Assembly: GCA_036574075.1 (NCBI GenBank)
Contig: JAINCN010000014.1
Coordinates: forward strand, 1-58,770
Reading direction: 5' to 3'
Origin: Deltaproteobacteria bacterium
GTDB taxonomy: Bacteria > Desulfobacterota > Dissulfuribacteria > Dissulfuribacterales > UBA5754
DNA length: 58,770 nt
In this document: in pieces, positions 36,541-45,279 of the stretch
Layout: each line of letters opens with the position of its first letter
Position numbering within the stretch: position 1 is the stretch's first letter
The notes under the pieces: model-generated
What the model saw: only the letters and a program-made list of their open reading frames with translations
What the model was told of the DNA's origin: nothing
The model's database searches: none
Program-made: the position numbers and the translations under genes

Positions 36541-37088
36541 TTGTGGGCTGGTGGGGCGGGCCGTTGTTCCGGCGGTCGGATAACCGCTTTGGCAATATAG
36601 CGGCTGTCTTGTCCGAGGACGCAAGGTGCCATGCAAGGCCTAGTGCCCGCTTATCCTGGCTTTCTGGATCCGCCCGCCTCCACAACGGCCCGCCCCACCA
36701 GTCTCCACTTGCGCCGTGCACCCATCCGTCCAATATCTCCCAGATGTGTAATCCAGGGAGGGGGTGCAAGGCAGTTGCATTGCCAAAGCGGTTATCCGGC
36801 CGATGAAGCACTGCCCCGCACCCCATCCCCACCTTTCATCCCAATGGATCGCACAACCCTCGGCCCACGGATTCACCACCGCATCATCTGGAAGGGTTTG
36901 CTGTGCGCCGATGTAATCCAGGGAGGGGGTGCGGGGTAGTGCTGAATCAGGCCGGATCCAGAAAGCCAGGGCATGCGGCCTCAAGGCCTCACTTGGCACC
37001 TCGCGTCCACGGCCGAAAAGGCAGTTGCATTGCCAAAGCGGTTATCCGGCCGATGAAGCACTGCCCCGCACCCCATCCCCACCTTTCA
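36541..37088. repeat. Composite direct and inverted repeat block
   Basis: No gene is supported in this block. A 71-bp unit (containing GCAGTTGCATTGCCAAAGCG) is repeated identically at 36768-36838 and 37018-37088. GGATAACCGCTTTGGCAAT at 36578-36596 is the exact inverse of part of both. A 20-bp inverted pair lies at 36548-36567 and 36682-36701. An 18-bp inverted pair lies at 36655-36672 and 36953-36970. GTAATCCAGGGAGGGGGTGC occurs at 36748 and 36913. A CGGCCCACGGATTCA scrap of the main element lies at 36860-36874. Confidence 0.85.
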
Positions 37089-37230
37089 ATTTCACAGCAT
37101 AAGCCTACGGCCGGGGTGTTTGTAAATGGAGGCGCCCATGGACGGGGCTCGAACGGTAAATCCGCCCCCATGGACAGGGGCTATTTGCCGCACGAAACAA
37201 ATACACCGGCCGTAGGCCCACGGATCCAGG
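37081..37230 (+). mobile_element. Dispersed element, copy 10 (left end replaced)
   Basis: From 37081 the sequence follows the element (ACCTTTCAATTTCACAGCAT to GGATCCAGG), but the first 25 or so bases are replaced by the 71-bp repeat, with which it shares ACCTTTCA. Recombination at that short identity explains the junction. It ends 21 bp before hisD. Confidence 0.85.
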
Positions 37231-37251
37231 AGAACGGCATAAGGAGAAGAC

Positions 37252-38559
37252 ATGCTCACACCCATCAACTATGCTGACAAGAATGGCAAGGCCCGAGTTC
37301 ATGCCCTTGCCAGCCGCAGGCTCGAACTCGCGCAGGAACACGAAAAGACAGTCCGGTCAATCATAGAAGATGTCCGCGCGCGAGGAGACCAGGCCCTCGT
37401 CGAATACACCGCACGTTTTGATGCCCCGGACTTTACTCCCGACCACATCAGGGTGGGACAGGACGAAATAGACGCCGCATACCAGGCCGTGGACGAGGCC
37501 TTTCTCTCATCCATCAGGAAATCCATCTCCAACGTGGAGGCCTTTCACATCCGTCAGCTCCCCCAATCCTGGTTCATGACCCGGGAAAACGGTGTAATCC
37601 TCGGCCAAATGATCCGTCCGGTGGATTCCTGCGGGCTCTACGTACCAGGCGGAAAGGGTGGAACCACTCCCCTCGTCTCTTCCGTGGTCATGAATGCAGT
37701 CCCGGCCCGAATTGCGGGTGTGGAGAGGATCGCCCTTGCCACCCCTCCTACGTCCGGATGTCTGGTAAGCCCCTATCTCCTAGTGGCTGCGGCCGAATGC
37801 GGGGTCAAGGAGATCTTCCGCATGGGAAGCGCCTGGGCCATCGCGGCCCTCGCCTTCGGGACCGAATCCGTCCTGCCCGTGGATGTCATCGTGGGCCCGG
37901 GGAACATCTTTGTCACCCTCGCAAAAAAACTCGTCTCAGGCATGGTAGGAATCGACATGATCGCTGGCCCCAGCGAGGTCCTCATCATTGCAGACGAGAC
38001 AGCCGTTCCCTCACATATCGCTTCCGACCTTCTTTCCCAGGCAGAACACGACCCACTTGCGACCTCCATCCTGATCACCCCGTCCCAGGCACTTGCCGAG
38101 GCCGTGTCAAAAGAGCTGGAACAGATCCTGAAAACACTGGCCCGAAAAGACGTTGCCACCAGGGCCATTGACGAAAACGGGCTCATCCTCGTGGTGGATA
38201 ATCTGGATTCCGCTGTCATGATCGCGAACCGGATCGCGCCTGAACACCTGGAGATCGCGACACAGGACCCATGGGCCATCCTTCCCCAAATCCGTCATGC
38301 CGGGGCCGTCTTTCTCGGGCATCATACCCCGGAGCCCATAGGGGATTACATCGCCGGCCCCAATCACGTGCTTCCCACCATGGGCTCGGCGCGTTTCTCC
38401 TCAGCCCTCGGGGTGGAGACCTTCCTCAAACGGTCGAGCATCATCTCGTATTCAGAGAAGGCCTTCCAGGAGGACGCCCAAGATGTCGTTCGTCTGGCAG
38501 AAAAGGAAGGCCTCTTTGCCCACGCCCTATCGGTGCAGATCAGGCTGGGAAAACGATAG
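37252..38559 (+). CDS. hisD: Histidinol dehydrogenase
   Basis: This 435-aa enzyme catalyses the last two steps of histidine synthesis with NAD+ and zinc. AAGGAG precedes the ATG. GLYVPGGKGGTTPLVSSVVM is the nucleotide-binding region. VDVIVGPGNIFVTLAKKLVS and GIDMIAGPSEVLIIAD follow, then SDLLSQAEHDPLATSILIT with zinc ligands. APEHLEIATQDPW and the late GPNHVLPTMGSARFSSALGV complete the catalytic His/Glu set. hisHF lies 2.6 kb away on the other strand, so the his genes are scattered. Confidence 0.96.
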   Translation: MLTPINYADKNGKARVHALASRRLELAQEHEKTVRSIIEDVRARGDQALVEYTARFDAPDFTPDHIRVGQDEIDAAYQAVDEAFLSSIRKSISNVEAFHIRQLPQSWFMTRENGVILGQMIRPVDSCGLYVPGGKGGTTPLVSSVVMNAVPARIAGVERIALATPPTSGCLVSPYLLVAAAECGVKEIFRMGSAWAIAALAFGTESVLPVDVIVGPGNIFVTLAKKLVSGMVGIDMIAGPSEVLIIADETAVPSHIASDLLSQAEHDPLATSILITPSQALAEAVSKELEQILKTLARKDVATRAIDENGLILVVDNLDSAVMIANRIAPEHLEIATQDPWAILPQIRHAGAVFLGHHTPEPIGDYIAGPNHVLPTMGSARFSSALGVETFLKRSSIISYSEKAFQEDAQDVVRLAEKEGLFAHALSVQIRLGKR

Positions 38560-38673
38560 AAAATTTATGCCTAACGGGGCAGGCCCAGTATAGGCAAAAA
38601 GAGATATGACTTTAGCGCCGCAATCAATCAGCCCTGCCGCCAATAATACCTATGTCACGTTGATAGTGACGCC

Positions 38674-39495
38674 TTACCGTCCCATTTTCATGGGCCTGCG
38701 CACCTTCACGTCCGGCGGCTCCCAGGAAAGGACGAACCTCGGCCCCAGGTCCGGGATGGCCTGGATATACCATGGGACGAGTTCGTCGAGACGGGCTGGG
38801 AGATGCCCACGCTCCTTTTTGAAGGCGTGCACGGCCTCGATAACCGTGACCGCCTTCTCCAGGGCGGCGATCTCCTCCTCGTAGCGTTTCCTCACGGTCT
38901 CGTTCTTTTCTCCTGCAAGCATGGCCCTGAGTCCCACGAGGCTCGCATAGATGTCCCCGCCCTCTGCGGCCATAAGATTTGCTAAGTGCTCAAGGACCGG
39001 GGAGTTTCCATGGCGTTTTGCAGCAAGGCTGTAGAAACGAGAGGCACCGAGACGGTCGTCCAGGTAGCGCATATGGTTAAAGCCCATGAAAAAGGGAATG
39101 ACCCAGTTTTCGGGCACACTGTCGAGCCCGATGGCCAGGATATCGTTTGCCACACCGGCCCAGTGTGGGGAAAGGTGCGGAAGGCTCGACTCCACGTAGT
39201 AATAGGTGTCCACAAACGGGGGATGGAGCAGGGCTGCGGTCCGCAAGGTCTCGGAGAGGGCCGGGGCGTAGCCTTCCGGGTCCCGGCCCGGCTCAACCCC
39301 GCCGATGAACACGCTCGCCCGTATGAAGGCGATCTCGCCGCCGAGCTGACGCAGGTACCCGAGGGCCGCCTCCTGTAGCCTTGCAGGAAGCGGGATCGCT
39401 ATCTCCGCCTGTCTTCCCGTATAGTCAAGGTCCTGGACGATGAAGAGCGCCGCATATGCGGCAATGGCAAAGACGGTCAGGATCAGGCGAACCAT
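38674..39495 (-). CDS. Membrane-anchored hypothetical protein next to ABC transporter
   Basis: This encodes 273 aa from MVRLILTVFAIAAYAALFIV, an N-terminal membrane anchor, with GAGGAG at -6. The rest is mainly helical and TPR-like: LQEAALGYLRQLGGEIAFIR, AALLHPPFVDTYYYVESSL, GFNHMRYLDDRLGASRFYSL and a C-terminal PARLDELVPWYIQAIPDLGP. I recognise no catalytic motif. It follows an ABC permease and ATPase with small gaps, so it probably acts as a periplasmic accessory of that transporter. Function unknown. Confidence 0.7.
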   Translation of the reverse strand: MVRLILTVFAIAAYAALFIVQDLDYTGRQAEIAIPLPARLQEAALGYLRQLGGEIAFIRASVFIGGVEPGRDPEGYAPALSETLRTAALLHPPFVDTYYYVESSLPHLSPHWAGVANDILAIGLDSVPENWVIPFFMGFNHMRYLDDRLGASRFYSLAAKRHGNSPVLEHLANLMAAEGGDIYASLVGLRAMLAGEKNETVRKRYEEEIAALEKAVTVIEAVHAFKKERGHLPARLDELVPWYIQAIPDLGPRFVLSWEPPDVKVRRPMKMGR

Positions 39496-39505
39496 CCCCG
39501 TCTCC

Positions 39506-40333
39506 TCACAGGAGGTCCCTTTTCCTGTAAACGGCACAGGCCGCAAGGAGCATGACTGTCACATAGGCCACGGCCAGTCCCAGGGCCACGAGAAATCCCG
39601 TCAAGTCTTCCTGAAAAACGGCCTGAACCCCGATGAAATCCTTGAAATCGAGGCGACCGAAATCGGGAAATACCGCGGCAAGTACCCGCAGGACCTCGGA
39701 GATCCACGCGTAGGTCTTTTCATCCTGCACCCTGAGCGCGGTCGCGATCCGAACCACTGGAAGACCCGAGGCGATCCCGTAAAAGGCGATACCCATGAGG
39801 AGAACAGGAAAGGCCCCGCGAACGAGCCCCGAAAACAAAACCAAGGCCGAAAGAAGCATGAGTTCAGCGGCGAAAAGCCCTAACCAGGCCAGGAGATAGC
39901 CGGAGGTGGAAAGAACTGGGAAATAGACAGACTTGACCGAGCCCTTGATGAGCAGAAGCGTACCGTAGCCGAGAAACGCGAGGATCGCGTTCAGTAAGAG
40001 GAGAAGGGCAGCAAGCCCCGCGAAGGTCCCGATGACGTATTCATCCCTGGAGATGGGCCTGGCGAGGACCGTGTATATGACCCTCTTTTCCTCGCTCCAG
40101 GCAAGGGTGTTCACACCGTGGAAGAAGATGAAGACAATACCTGCAATCCAGGCCATGGAGAGGATGAAGTCCGCCGAGGCCCGGCCTATATCCCTGGGGA
40201 TGAAATCGAAAAAGAGAAGCCCGCCAAGTTCGGCAGCTATGGCAAGGGCCACCAGACCCTTGAGCGCATGACGCCTGAGCCCGTCCACCACCGCAAGCCG
40301 GCAGACCGCAAGGGTCCTAACAAGACTGATCAT
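39506..40333 (-). CDS. ABC-2 type transporter permease
   Basis: This 275-aa membrane protein has about six hydrophobic helices, including LVALAIAAELGGLLFFDF, LSMAWIAGIVFIFFHGVNTL, GLAALLLLLNAILAFLGYGT and FLVALGLAVAYVTVMLLAAC. SEEKRVIYTVLARPISRDEY, between helices two and three, is the cytosolic coupling region seen in ABC-2 permeases such as CcmB/NosY-like proteins. The start overlaps the ATPase stop by 4 bp (ATGA). The substrate is unknown. Confidence 0.85.
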   Translation of the reverse strand: MISLVRTLAVCRLAVVDGLRRHALKGLVALAIAAELGGLLFFDFIPRDIGRASADFILSMAWIAGIVFIFFHGVNTLAWSEEKRVIYTVLARPISRDEYVIGTFAGLAALLLLLNAILAFLGYGTLLLIKGSVKSVYFPVLSTSGYLLAWLGLFAAELMLLSALVLFSGLVRGAFPVLLMGIAFYGIASGLPVVRIATALRVQDEKTYAWISEVLRVLAAVFPDFGRLDFKDFIGVQAVFQEDLTGFLVALGLAVAYVTVMLLAACAVYRKRDLL

Positions 40334-41097
40334 GCCCCTTCACCTTCCGACTTTTCCCTGTCCATACCTTTTACGAGCCGCAGGAAACTGTCCACAAGGC
40401 TTGCCCCGCCGAGGTCTCGGTTCAGATCCCGGGTGGTCCCGTGGAAGAGTGCCCTGCCCATGTGAAGGATGAGGACCTCGTCTGCAAGCCTGTCCACGTC
40501 CTCGAGGATGTGGGAACAGAAGAGGATGGTACGCCCTTCATCCCTGAGCCTTCTAATCAGGGCTATGATGTCGGCGCGCCCTATGGGGTCGAGTCCGCTC
40601 ATAGGTTCGTCCAGGATCAAAAGCTCCGGGTCAGGAAGAAGGGCTGCTGCAAAACTCGCCCTCTGCTGCATGCCCTTTGAATAGGAGCGAAGGGGCCTCT
40701 TTCTCGCCTCCCATAGCCCGAGGGCAGTGAGCCACCTCTCGGAGGAATCCCGCATCTGGTCCTTCGGCATGCCGCAGGTCGCACCCACAAAGGCAAGGAG
40801 ATCGAGTGCGGTAAGATTCGCCGGAAAGGCCGGGACCTCCGGGAGATAACCGATCCCGCGTCGTGCGCGGTGGTCCCGGGGGTCCAGTCCCATGACCTCG
40901 ATCTTCCCCTCATCAGGACGGATGAAGTCCATGATGAGCTTTATGGATGTGCTCTTTCCGGCCCCGTTTGCGCCTATGAGCCCGAGGGTGCGGCCTCGTG
41001 CAAGGCTGAAGGATACGCGGGAGAGGGCAGTGTGGGGCCGAGAACCGATCTCGGCCGGGTAGGTCTTGGAGACGGTTGAGAAGCGGATCATGTCCAC
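40330..41097 (-). CDS. ABC transporter ATP-binding protein
   Basis: This 255-aa ATPase partners the permease at 39506. Walker A is GANGAGKST near residue 40, the Q-loop lies near GYLPEVPAFP, the signature is YSKGMQQRASFAAALLPDP, Walker B is LLILDEPMSGLDP, and the H-loop is FCSHILEDVD. The start is MDMIRF, or the second Met at 41091. It is of the CcmA/NosF/ABC-2 export subtype. Confidence 0.93.
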   Translation of the reverse strand: MDMIRFSTVSKTYPAEIGSRPHTALSRVSFSLARGRTLGLIGANGAGKSTSIKLIMDFIRPDEGKIEVMGLDPRDHRARRGIGYLPEVPAFPANLTALDLLAFVGATCGMPKDQMRDSSERWLTALGLWEARKRPLRSYSKGMQQRASFAAALLPDPELLILDEPMSGLDPIGRADIIALIRRLRDEGRTILFCSHILEDVDRLADEVLILHMGRALFHGTTRDLNRDLGGASLVDSFLRLVKGMDREKSEGEGA

Positions 41098-41189
41098 CTT
41101 TTCGGCCAGAAAGGGAAGAGAATAAATGCCGTGGGAAAACCGATTTCCAGGCCCCTTAGATCTCGAGGGATGCCGACCTGACAGCCGGT

Positions 41190-42776
41190 TCAGCGGACAG
41201 GAATGCCCTTTTCTTTCAGGTGGTTCTTGACCGCGGAGATGGGGACCTCGCCCCGGTGAAAGATCCCGGCGGCAAGGGCGGCATCGGCATCCGTCTCCTC
41301 AAAGACCTGTGAGAAGTGCTCGATCCTGCCGGCCCCGCTCGATGCGATGACAGGAATGGACACGGACTCCTTCACGGCGCGGATGAGCTCGAGGTCGAAC
41401 CCGCGTTTGGTTCCGTCCCGATCAATGGAATTGAGAAGGATCTCCCCGGCCCCGAGTTCCTCTACCGCCCGTGCGAAGGTGACTGCGTCTAAGTCCCTGC
41501 CTTCCCGGCCTCCCTTGATCGTGCACTGGAACCAGCAGAACGACTCGCCCTGTGGCCCTGGTTCCAGGGTCTTAACGGTCTGGTGCAGGGTATCCTTAGG
41601 CGAGGTCACATAGACCCTCCTCGGATCGACGGAGACCACCACTGCCTGGTTCCCGTAAACCTTAGAGATCTCCTCGATAGAGCTCTTCCCTGTCTTCTTC
41701 CCTGTCCGGAGATACTCCTCCACCACAAGGACCGCGTCGCTTCCGATAGAGACCTTGTCCGCACCAGAGCGGAAATATTCAGAGGCGACGTCAAGGGCAG
41801 ATGAAAAACGCCCCCTGGTGTCGGTAAAGGCCCGAATGCCTCCTCCTATGGTCAGGGGAATGAAGACATTTTCAGAGGTCTGCCGAAGGACCTCGAGCAT
41901 GGGTTGGTCCTCAAGGGGAAAGTCCCGGAACCCGGTGATGTTCAGAAAAGCGATCTCGTCCGCGCCCTCCTCGTAATACCGGCGTGCGAGATCCACGGGT
42001 TTCCCGAGGTTTCTGACACTTCCCTTCTCGCGGACGTCGTACTGGTCTCCCTTTGTTACTACGAGGTCGCCTGCGTCGTTCGCACGCACATCAAGACAGG
42101 CAATGATCCTTTTCGCAAGCCCTGTCGAATTCGATTCCTCCGGCCTGACAGGGATCCCAGGGTCAAAGTCGCTCTTTGTGAGAAAGTTTCTTAAGATGGC
42201 AAGGCCTGCCTCTCCACTCTTTTCAGGATGGAACTGGACTGCGGCGCAGTTACCCTTGAGGACGGCGCTGATGAAATCCCCGCCGTAACGGGTCGTCGCA
42301 AGGACCCAGTCCCTGTTCGCATCAGTGGGAACAGCCCGGTAGGAATGGACGAAATAGAGCCGCTCCCCTGTGTATCCATGGAGAAGCGGTGTCTTTTTGG
42401 AGACCCGAATCTTGTTCCAGCCGATCTGGGGGACGGAAAGCCCGGGGGCGTCGAAACGCCCTACCATGCCCTTGATGATCCCGAGACCCGGCACTCCCGG
42501 CGCTTCATCGCTACCTTCAAAGAGGGTCTGGAGGCCGAGGCAGATCCCGAGAAACGGTCTTCCTTCGCTGATGCGCCGAACGAGGGGCTCGACATAGCCC
42601 CTGGCTCGAAGGGTCTCCATGGCACTCCCAAAGCTCCCGACGCCGGGAAAGACGAGCCTTTCCGCATCGAGGATCTCCGAGGCCCGTTCCACGTTCCGGA
42701 CCTCGAATCCGAGCCTTCGAATGGCGTTCCTGACGCTTCTTACGTTTCCTGCGCCGTAATCGAGGAGATGGATCAT
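41190..42776 (-). CDS. hisHF: Fused imidazole glycerol phosphate synthase HisH-HisF
   Basis: One 528-aa chain carries both subunits of the fifth histidine-pathway step. Residues 1-205 are the HisH glutaminase: GAGNVRSV, GICLGLQTLFEGSDEAPG with nucleophile Cys79, and VQFHPEKSGEAGL with His/Glu. Residues about 218-528 are the HisF barrel: IIACLDVRANDAGDLVVTKG, TIGGGIRAF, KVSIGSDAV, VVVSVDPRRVYV, EILLNSIDRDGTKRGFDLEL and PVIASSGAG. The insertions RAFTDTRGRFSSALDVASEY and CWFQCTIKGGREGRDLDAV look like plant/yeast HIS7 rather than ordinary HisF. A dispersed-element end abuts the start codon. Confidence 0.95.
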   Translation of the reverse strand: MIHLLDYGAGNVRSVRNAIRRLGFEVRNVERASEILDAERLVFPGVGSFGSAMETLRARGYVEPLVRRISEGRPFLGICLGLQTLFEGSDEAPGVPGLGIIKGMVGRFDAPGLSVPQIGWNKIRVSKKTPLLHGYTGERLYFVHSYRAVPTDANRDWVLATTRYGGDFISAVLKGNCAAVQFHPEKSGEAGLAILRNFLTKSDFDPGIPVRPEESNSTGLAKRIIACLDVRANDAGDLVVTKGDQYDVREKGSVRNLGKPVDLARRYYEEGADEIAFLNITGFRDFPLEDQPMLEVLRQTSENVFIPLTIGGGIRAFTDTRGRFSSALDVASEYFRSGADKVSIGSDAVLVVEEYLRTGKKTGKSSIEEISKVYGNQAVVVSVDPRRVYVTSPKDTLHQTVKTLEPGPQGESFCWFQCTIKGGREGRDLDAVTFARAVEELGAGEILLNSIDRDGTKRGFDLELIRAVKESVSIPVIASSGAGRIEHFSQVFEETDADAALAAGIFHRGEVPISAVKNHLKEKGIPVR

Positions 42777-42816
42777 CCTGAATCCGTTACCCTACGGCCG
42801 GCCTGTTTGTTCCGTT
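42777..42816 (-). mobile_element. Dispersed element remnant, copy 11
   Basis: CCTGAATCCGT followed by CCTACGGCCGG and TGTTTGTTCCGT matches the short-arm end of the element, degenerate and truncated. Its terminal base directly precedes the hisHF ATG with no spacer. No other half is found before the zinc-ribbon gene. Confidence 0.8.
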
Positions 42817-42853
42817 TGGTTGCGTATATCACACATTGCTGCGGTGAAAAATA

Positions 42854-43111
42854 TCAGTGGAGATGTCTTCCGCAACAGGAGCCCGGCCCAGCGCAGCCTG
42901 GGGCGCTCACCGGTCTTTCGCCGCAACACCCCGTATCTTTAGGTCCTGGAATGCGCCCCTCCGAGACCCCTGAGGCTGAGCTCGTCCTCGACATGAGCTT
43001 TTCCATGCCCTCTGCCCCGCAGGACGGACAGGCAGGAGAGGTGTCGGAGGAGAAAAGGAGGTGCTCGCTCACCTTTCCGCAGAGTCGGCAACGGAACTCA
43101 TAGATGGGCAT
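42854..43111 (-). CDS. FmdB-type zinc ribbon protein with Cys-rich tail
   Basis: The start at 43111 (ATG after GAGGAGG) gives 85 aa. MPIYEFRCRLCGKVSEHLLF and ACPSCGAEGMEKLMSRTSS form a four-Cys zinc ribbon. The tail contains CCGERP, CAGPGSCCGRHLH, which could bind additional metal. It closes the NifX/Mrp/MinD operon and is separated by only 16 bp from the NifX-like gene. A role in metal sensing or delivery for that cluster is inferred. Confidence 0.88.
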   Translation of the reverse strand: MPIYEFRCRLCGKVSEHLLFSSDTSPACPSCGAEGMEKLMSRTSSASGVSEGRIPGPKDTGCCGERPVSAPGCAGPGSCCGRHLH

Positions 43112-43127
43112 GGCAAAACCTCCTCGG

Positions 43128-43493
43128 TCAGTGCCTGCAGGAATGCCCCTCAGGCCCATGGCCGGTACAGGTCGGCCCTGAAACGCCCTGGATCCTTCCG
43201 GCGAGAAACGCCTCGACGGCCTCGGATGGATCCATGACAGGGACCCCTGCAATCACCTGGACGCCGCCTTCCTGAAGGAGTTCCACGGCCCGCGCCCCGA
43301 TCCCTCCGCAGATGAGGTGCGTCGCTCCGATATCCTTGAGCCAGCGGGGGAGGACCCCAGGCTCATGGGGAGGAGGGGTAAGGAGCTCGGAATTTCCGAT
43401 CTTGCCGCCGTCAACAGAGACGAGGGCGAATTTCGAGGCGTGGCCGAAATGGCTGGCAAGCATGTTGTTATCGATGGGAAGGGCGATCTTCAT
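43128..43493 (-). CDS. NifX/NifB-type dinitrogenase cofactor-domain protein (ORP-like)
   Basis: This 121-aa protein has the dinitrogenase iron-molybdenum cofactor-binding fold: MKIALPIDNNMLASHFGHAS, LPRWLKDIGATHLICGGIGA and ARAVELLQEGGVQVIAGV. Orange protein of Desulfovibrio, which holds a Mo-Cu sulfide cluster, has this fold. The tail CTGHGPEGHSCRH is rich in Cys and His. Its ATG overlaps the Mrp stop (ATGA). Neighbouring Mrp and MinD-type ATPases support an orange-protein-complex role, although the metal is unknown. Confidence 0.9.
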   Translation of the reverse strand: MKIALPIDNNMLASHFGHASKFALVSVDGGKIGNSELLTPPPHEPGVLPRWLKDIGATHLICGGIGARAVELLQEGGVQVIAGVPVMDPSEAVEAFLAGRIQGVSGPTCTGHGPEGHSCRH

Positions 43494-44386
43494 TTCTTTT
43501 CACCTCCGGCGACTTTCGATTCAGACTCTTCCTTGAGACGCTGGGCAAGCATCTGTGTGGCATTGATGGTATTCTTGATGATCTTGTCAAAGGCCTCAGC
43601 CGTGTAGCTGTTGGGATAGGTAGCGATCACGGGCCTGCCGGCATCCCCGGTCGTGACGATACGCGGGTCCACGGGAACACGTCCGAGGAAGGAGATGCCG
43701 AGTTCCTCAGCGAGTTTCTCTCCGCCTCCCCTCTTGAAGACGTCGATGGTCTTGCCGCAGTGGGGGCAGATCATACCGCTCATGTTCTCGACGATCCCCA
43801 GGACGGGCATCTTGGCGTGCCTGCAGAAGCTGATGGACTTTCTGACGTCGAGGATCGATACCTCCTGGGGAGTGGTTACCACGATCGCATAGGCGTCAGG
43901 GATGGTCTGGGCCACGGTCATGGGTTCATCGCCCGTCCCGGGCGGGGCATCGATGACGAGATAGTCGAGCTTTCCCCATTCGATATCGTAAATGAACTGG
44001 CGGATCGCAGACATCTTCATAGGCCCGCGCCACATGACGGCCGAGTCCTTTTCAGGGAGAAGGGGTTCGACGGACATGAACTTGAGATTCGGGGAATAAT
44101 AGACCGGCCCAACAGTGCCGTCCGAACGTCTCTGGAGCTCGCCCCTCTCAACCCCAAGCATCTTGGGGACATTCGGCCCGTGGAGATCCACGTCGAGAAG
44201 TCCCACGTAGAAGTTCTCGAGGGAAAGCCCCACGGCGAGGTTCACGGCGATCGTGCTCTTCCCCACCCCTCCCTTTCCGCTCATCACCATGATCTTGTGA
44301 TCGATCTGAGAGAGTTTTTCCCGGATCTTGCGGTCCTGTTCGTCCAAGACAGGGTTTGCACCCTTGACGTGTTCCTTCATGCCCAC
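43490..44386 (-). CDS. Mrp/NBP35-type P-loop ATPase
   Basis: This 298-aa iron-sulfur carrier ATPase begins with a helical segment (DEQDRKIREKLSQIDHKIMV). The deviant Walker A GKGGVGKSTIAVNLAV follows, then DVDLHGPNVPKMLG, YLVIDAPPGTGDEPMTVAQ, and VENMSGMICPHCGKTIDVF with the CxxC pair that binds a bridging cluster at a dimer interface. The C-terminal tail is helical and charged. In Desulfovibrio a related MrpORP protein joins this ATPase to the orange-protein domain; here the NifX-like gene is separate but overlapping. Confidence 0.94.
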   Translation of the reverse strand: MGMKEHVKGANPVLDEQDRKIREKLSQIDHKIMVMSGKGGVGKSTIAVNLAVGLSLENFYVGLLDVDLHGPNVPKMLGVERGELQRRSDGTVGPVYYSPNLKFMSVEPLLPEKDSAVMWRGPMKMSAIRQFIYDIEWGKLDYLVIDAPPGTGDEPMTVAQTIPDAYAIVVTTPQEVSILDVRKSISFCRHAKMPVLGIVENMSGMICPHCGKTIDVFKRGGGEKLAEELGISFLGRVPVDPRIVTTGDAGRPVIATYPNSYTAEAFDKIIKNTINATQMLAQRLKEESESKVAGGEKK

Positions 44387-45279
44387 TTTTGTACCTCCTT
44401 GTGCCGTTCACTTTCGACGGCCATCTTTTCAAGGACCTTCCAGAGTTCCTTGATGGCCGACGTGGCAGGCCCGTCATCATACTCTACGACAGGTTTACCC
44501 GCCACAAGACCCTTTACGACCGCGGCATCGAAAGGGATCCTTCCGGCCACGGCCACGCCCTGTTTTTCGCAATAGTTTTCGATTTTTGCCGACATGTCCG
44601 CGTTGATGTCCCACTTGTTGACGCATACAGCAGCCGGAATCTTGAAATGCCTCGCAAGGTCGAGAAGACGTTCGAGATCATGGAGCCCGGAAGGCGTGGG
44701 CTCAGTGACCGCAAGGATGATGTCAGCGCCTGAGACAGAGGCAATTACCGGACAGCCTATGCCAGGAGGTCCATCCACGAGGATCCACTCCGCACCGGTC
44801 TCTTGCGCAACTTTACGAGTCTCCCGCTTGACGAGGCTGACGAGTTTTCCGGAATTTTCTTCCCCGATGCCCAGCTCAGCATGCACCATGGGGCCGAAGC
44901 GGGTTTGTGAGGCGAACCAGTGTCCGCAGAGACAGTCCTTTAGGCGGATCGCCTTTTCCGGGCAGAAATGGGCGCACACCCCGCATCCCTCGCAGGCAAG
45001 GGGATCGACGGCAGCGACATCATCCATGGTGATGGCGCCGAACCGGCAGATCTCGTAGCAGAGCCCACAGCCTGTACAAATTTCTGCATCCACCTCCGCC
45101 TTCACCCCAGACCAGAACTCCCTGGGCTCCCCGCGCTCGGGATCGAGGATCAGATGGAGATCCGCCGCGTCCACGTCGCAGTCCGCCAAGACCTTATTGG
45201 GAACGAGGGCCGCGAGGGAGCCCGTGAGGGTGGTCTTTCCAGTACCGCCCTTTCCGCTCAGGACAAGGATCTCTTTCAT
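44377..45279 (-). CDS. MinD-superfamily ATPase with inserted ferredoxin (1)
   Basis: This 300-aa protein has the deviant Walker A SGKGGTGKTTLTGSLAALV, then an inserted two-cluster ferredoxin (CTGCGLCYEICRFGAI and CEGCGVCAHFCPEKAI). The second half of the ATPase, with DGPPGIGCPVIASVSGADI, EPTPSGLHDLERLLDL and CVNKWDIN, follows. Such pairs accompany NifX-like proteins and are thought to use ATP to move electrons or metal clusters. It overlaps Mrp by 10 bp and its upstream paralogue by 4 bp. Confidence 0.93.
   Translation of the reverse strand: MKEILVLSGKGGTGKTTLTGSLAALVPNKVLADCDVDAADLHLILDPERGEPREFWSGVKAEVDAEICTGCGLCYEICRFGAITMDDVAAVDPLACEGCGVCAHFCPEKAIRLKDCLCGHWFASQTRFGPMVHAELGIGEENSGKLVSLVKRETRKVAQETGAEWILVDGPPGIGCPVIASVSGADIILAVTEPTPSGLHDLERLLDLARHFKIPAAVCVNKWDINADMSAKIENYCEKQGVAVAGRIPFDAAVVKGLVAGKPVVEYDDGPATSAIKELWKVLEKMAVESERHKEVQKWA

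Noticed and set aside
36541-37088. Integron attC sites
   Set aside because: The inverted pairs are of several kinds and lack the conserved RYYYAAC/GTTRRRY boxes. There is no integrase or cassette structure.
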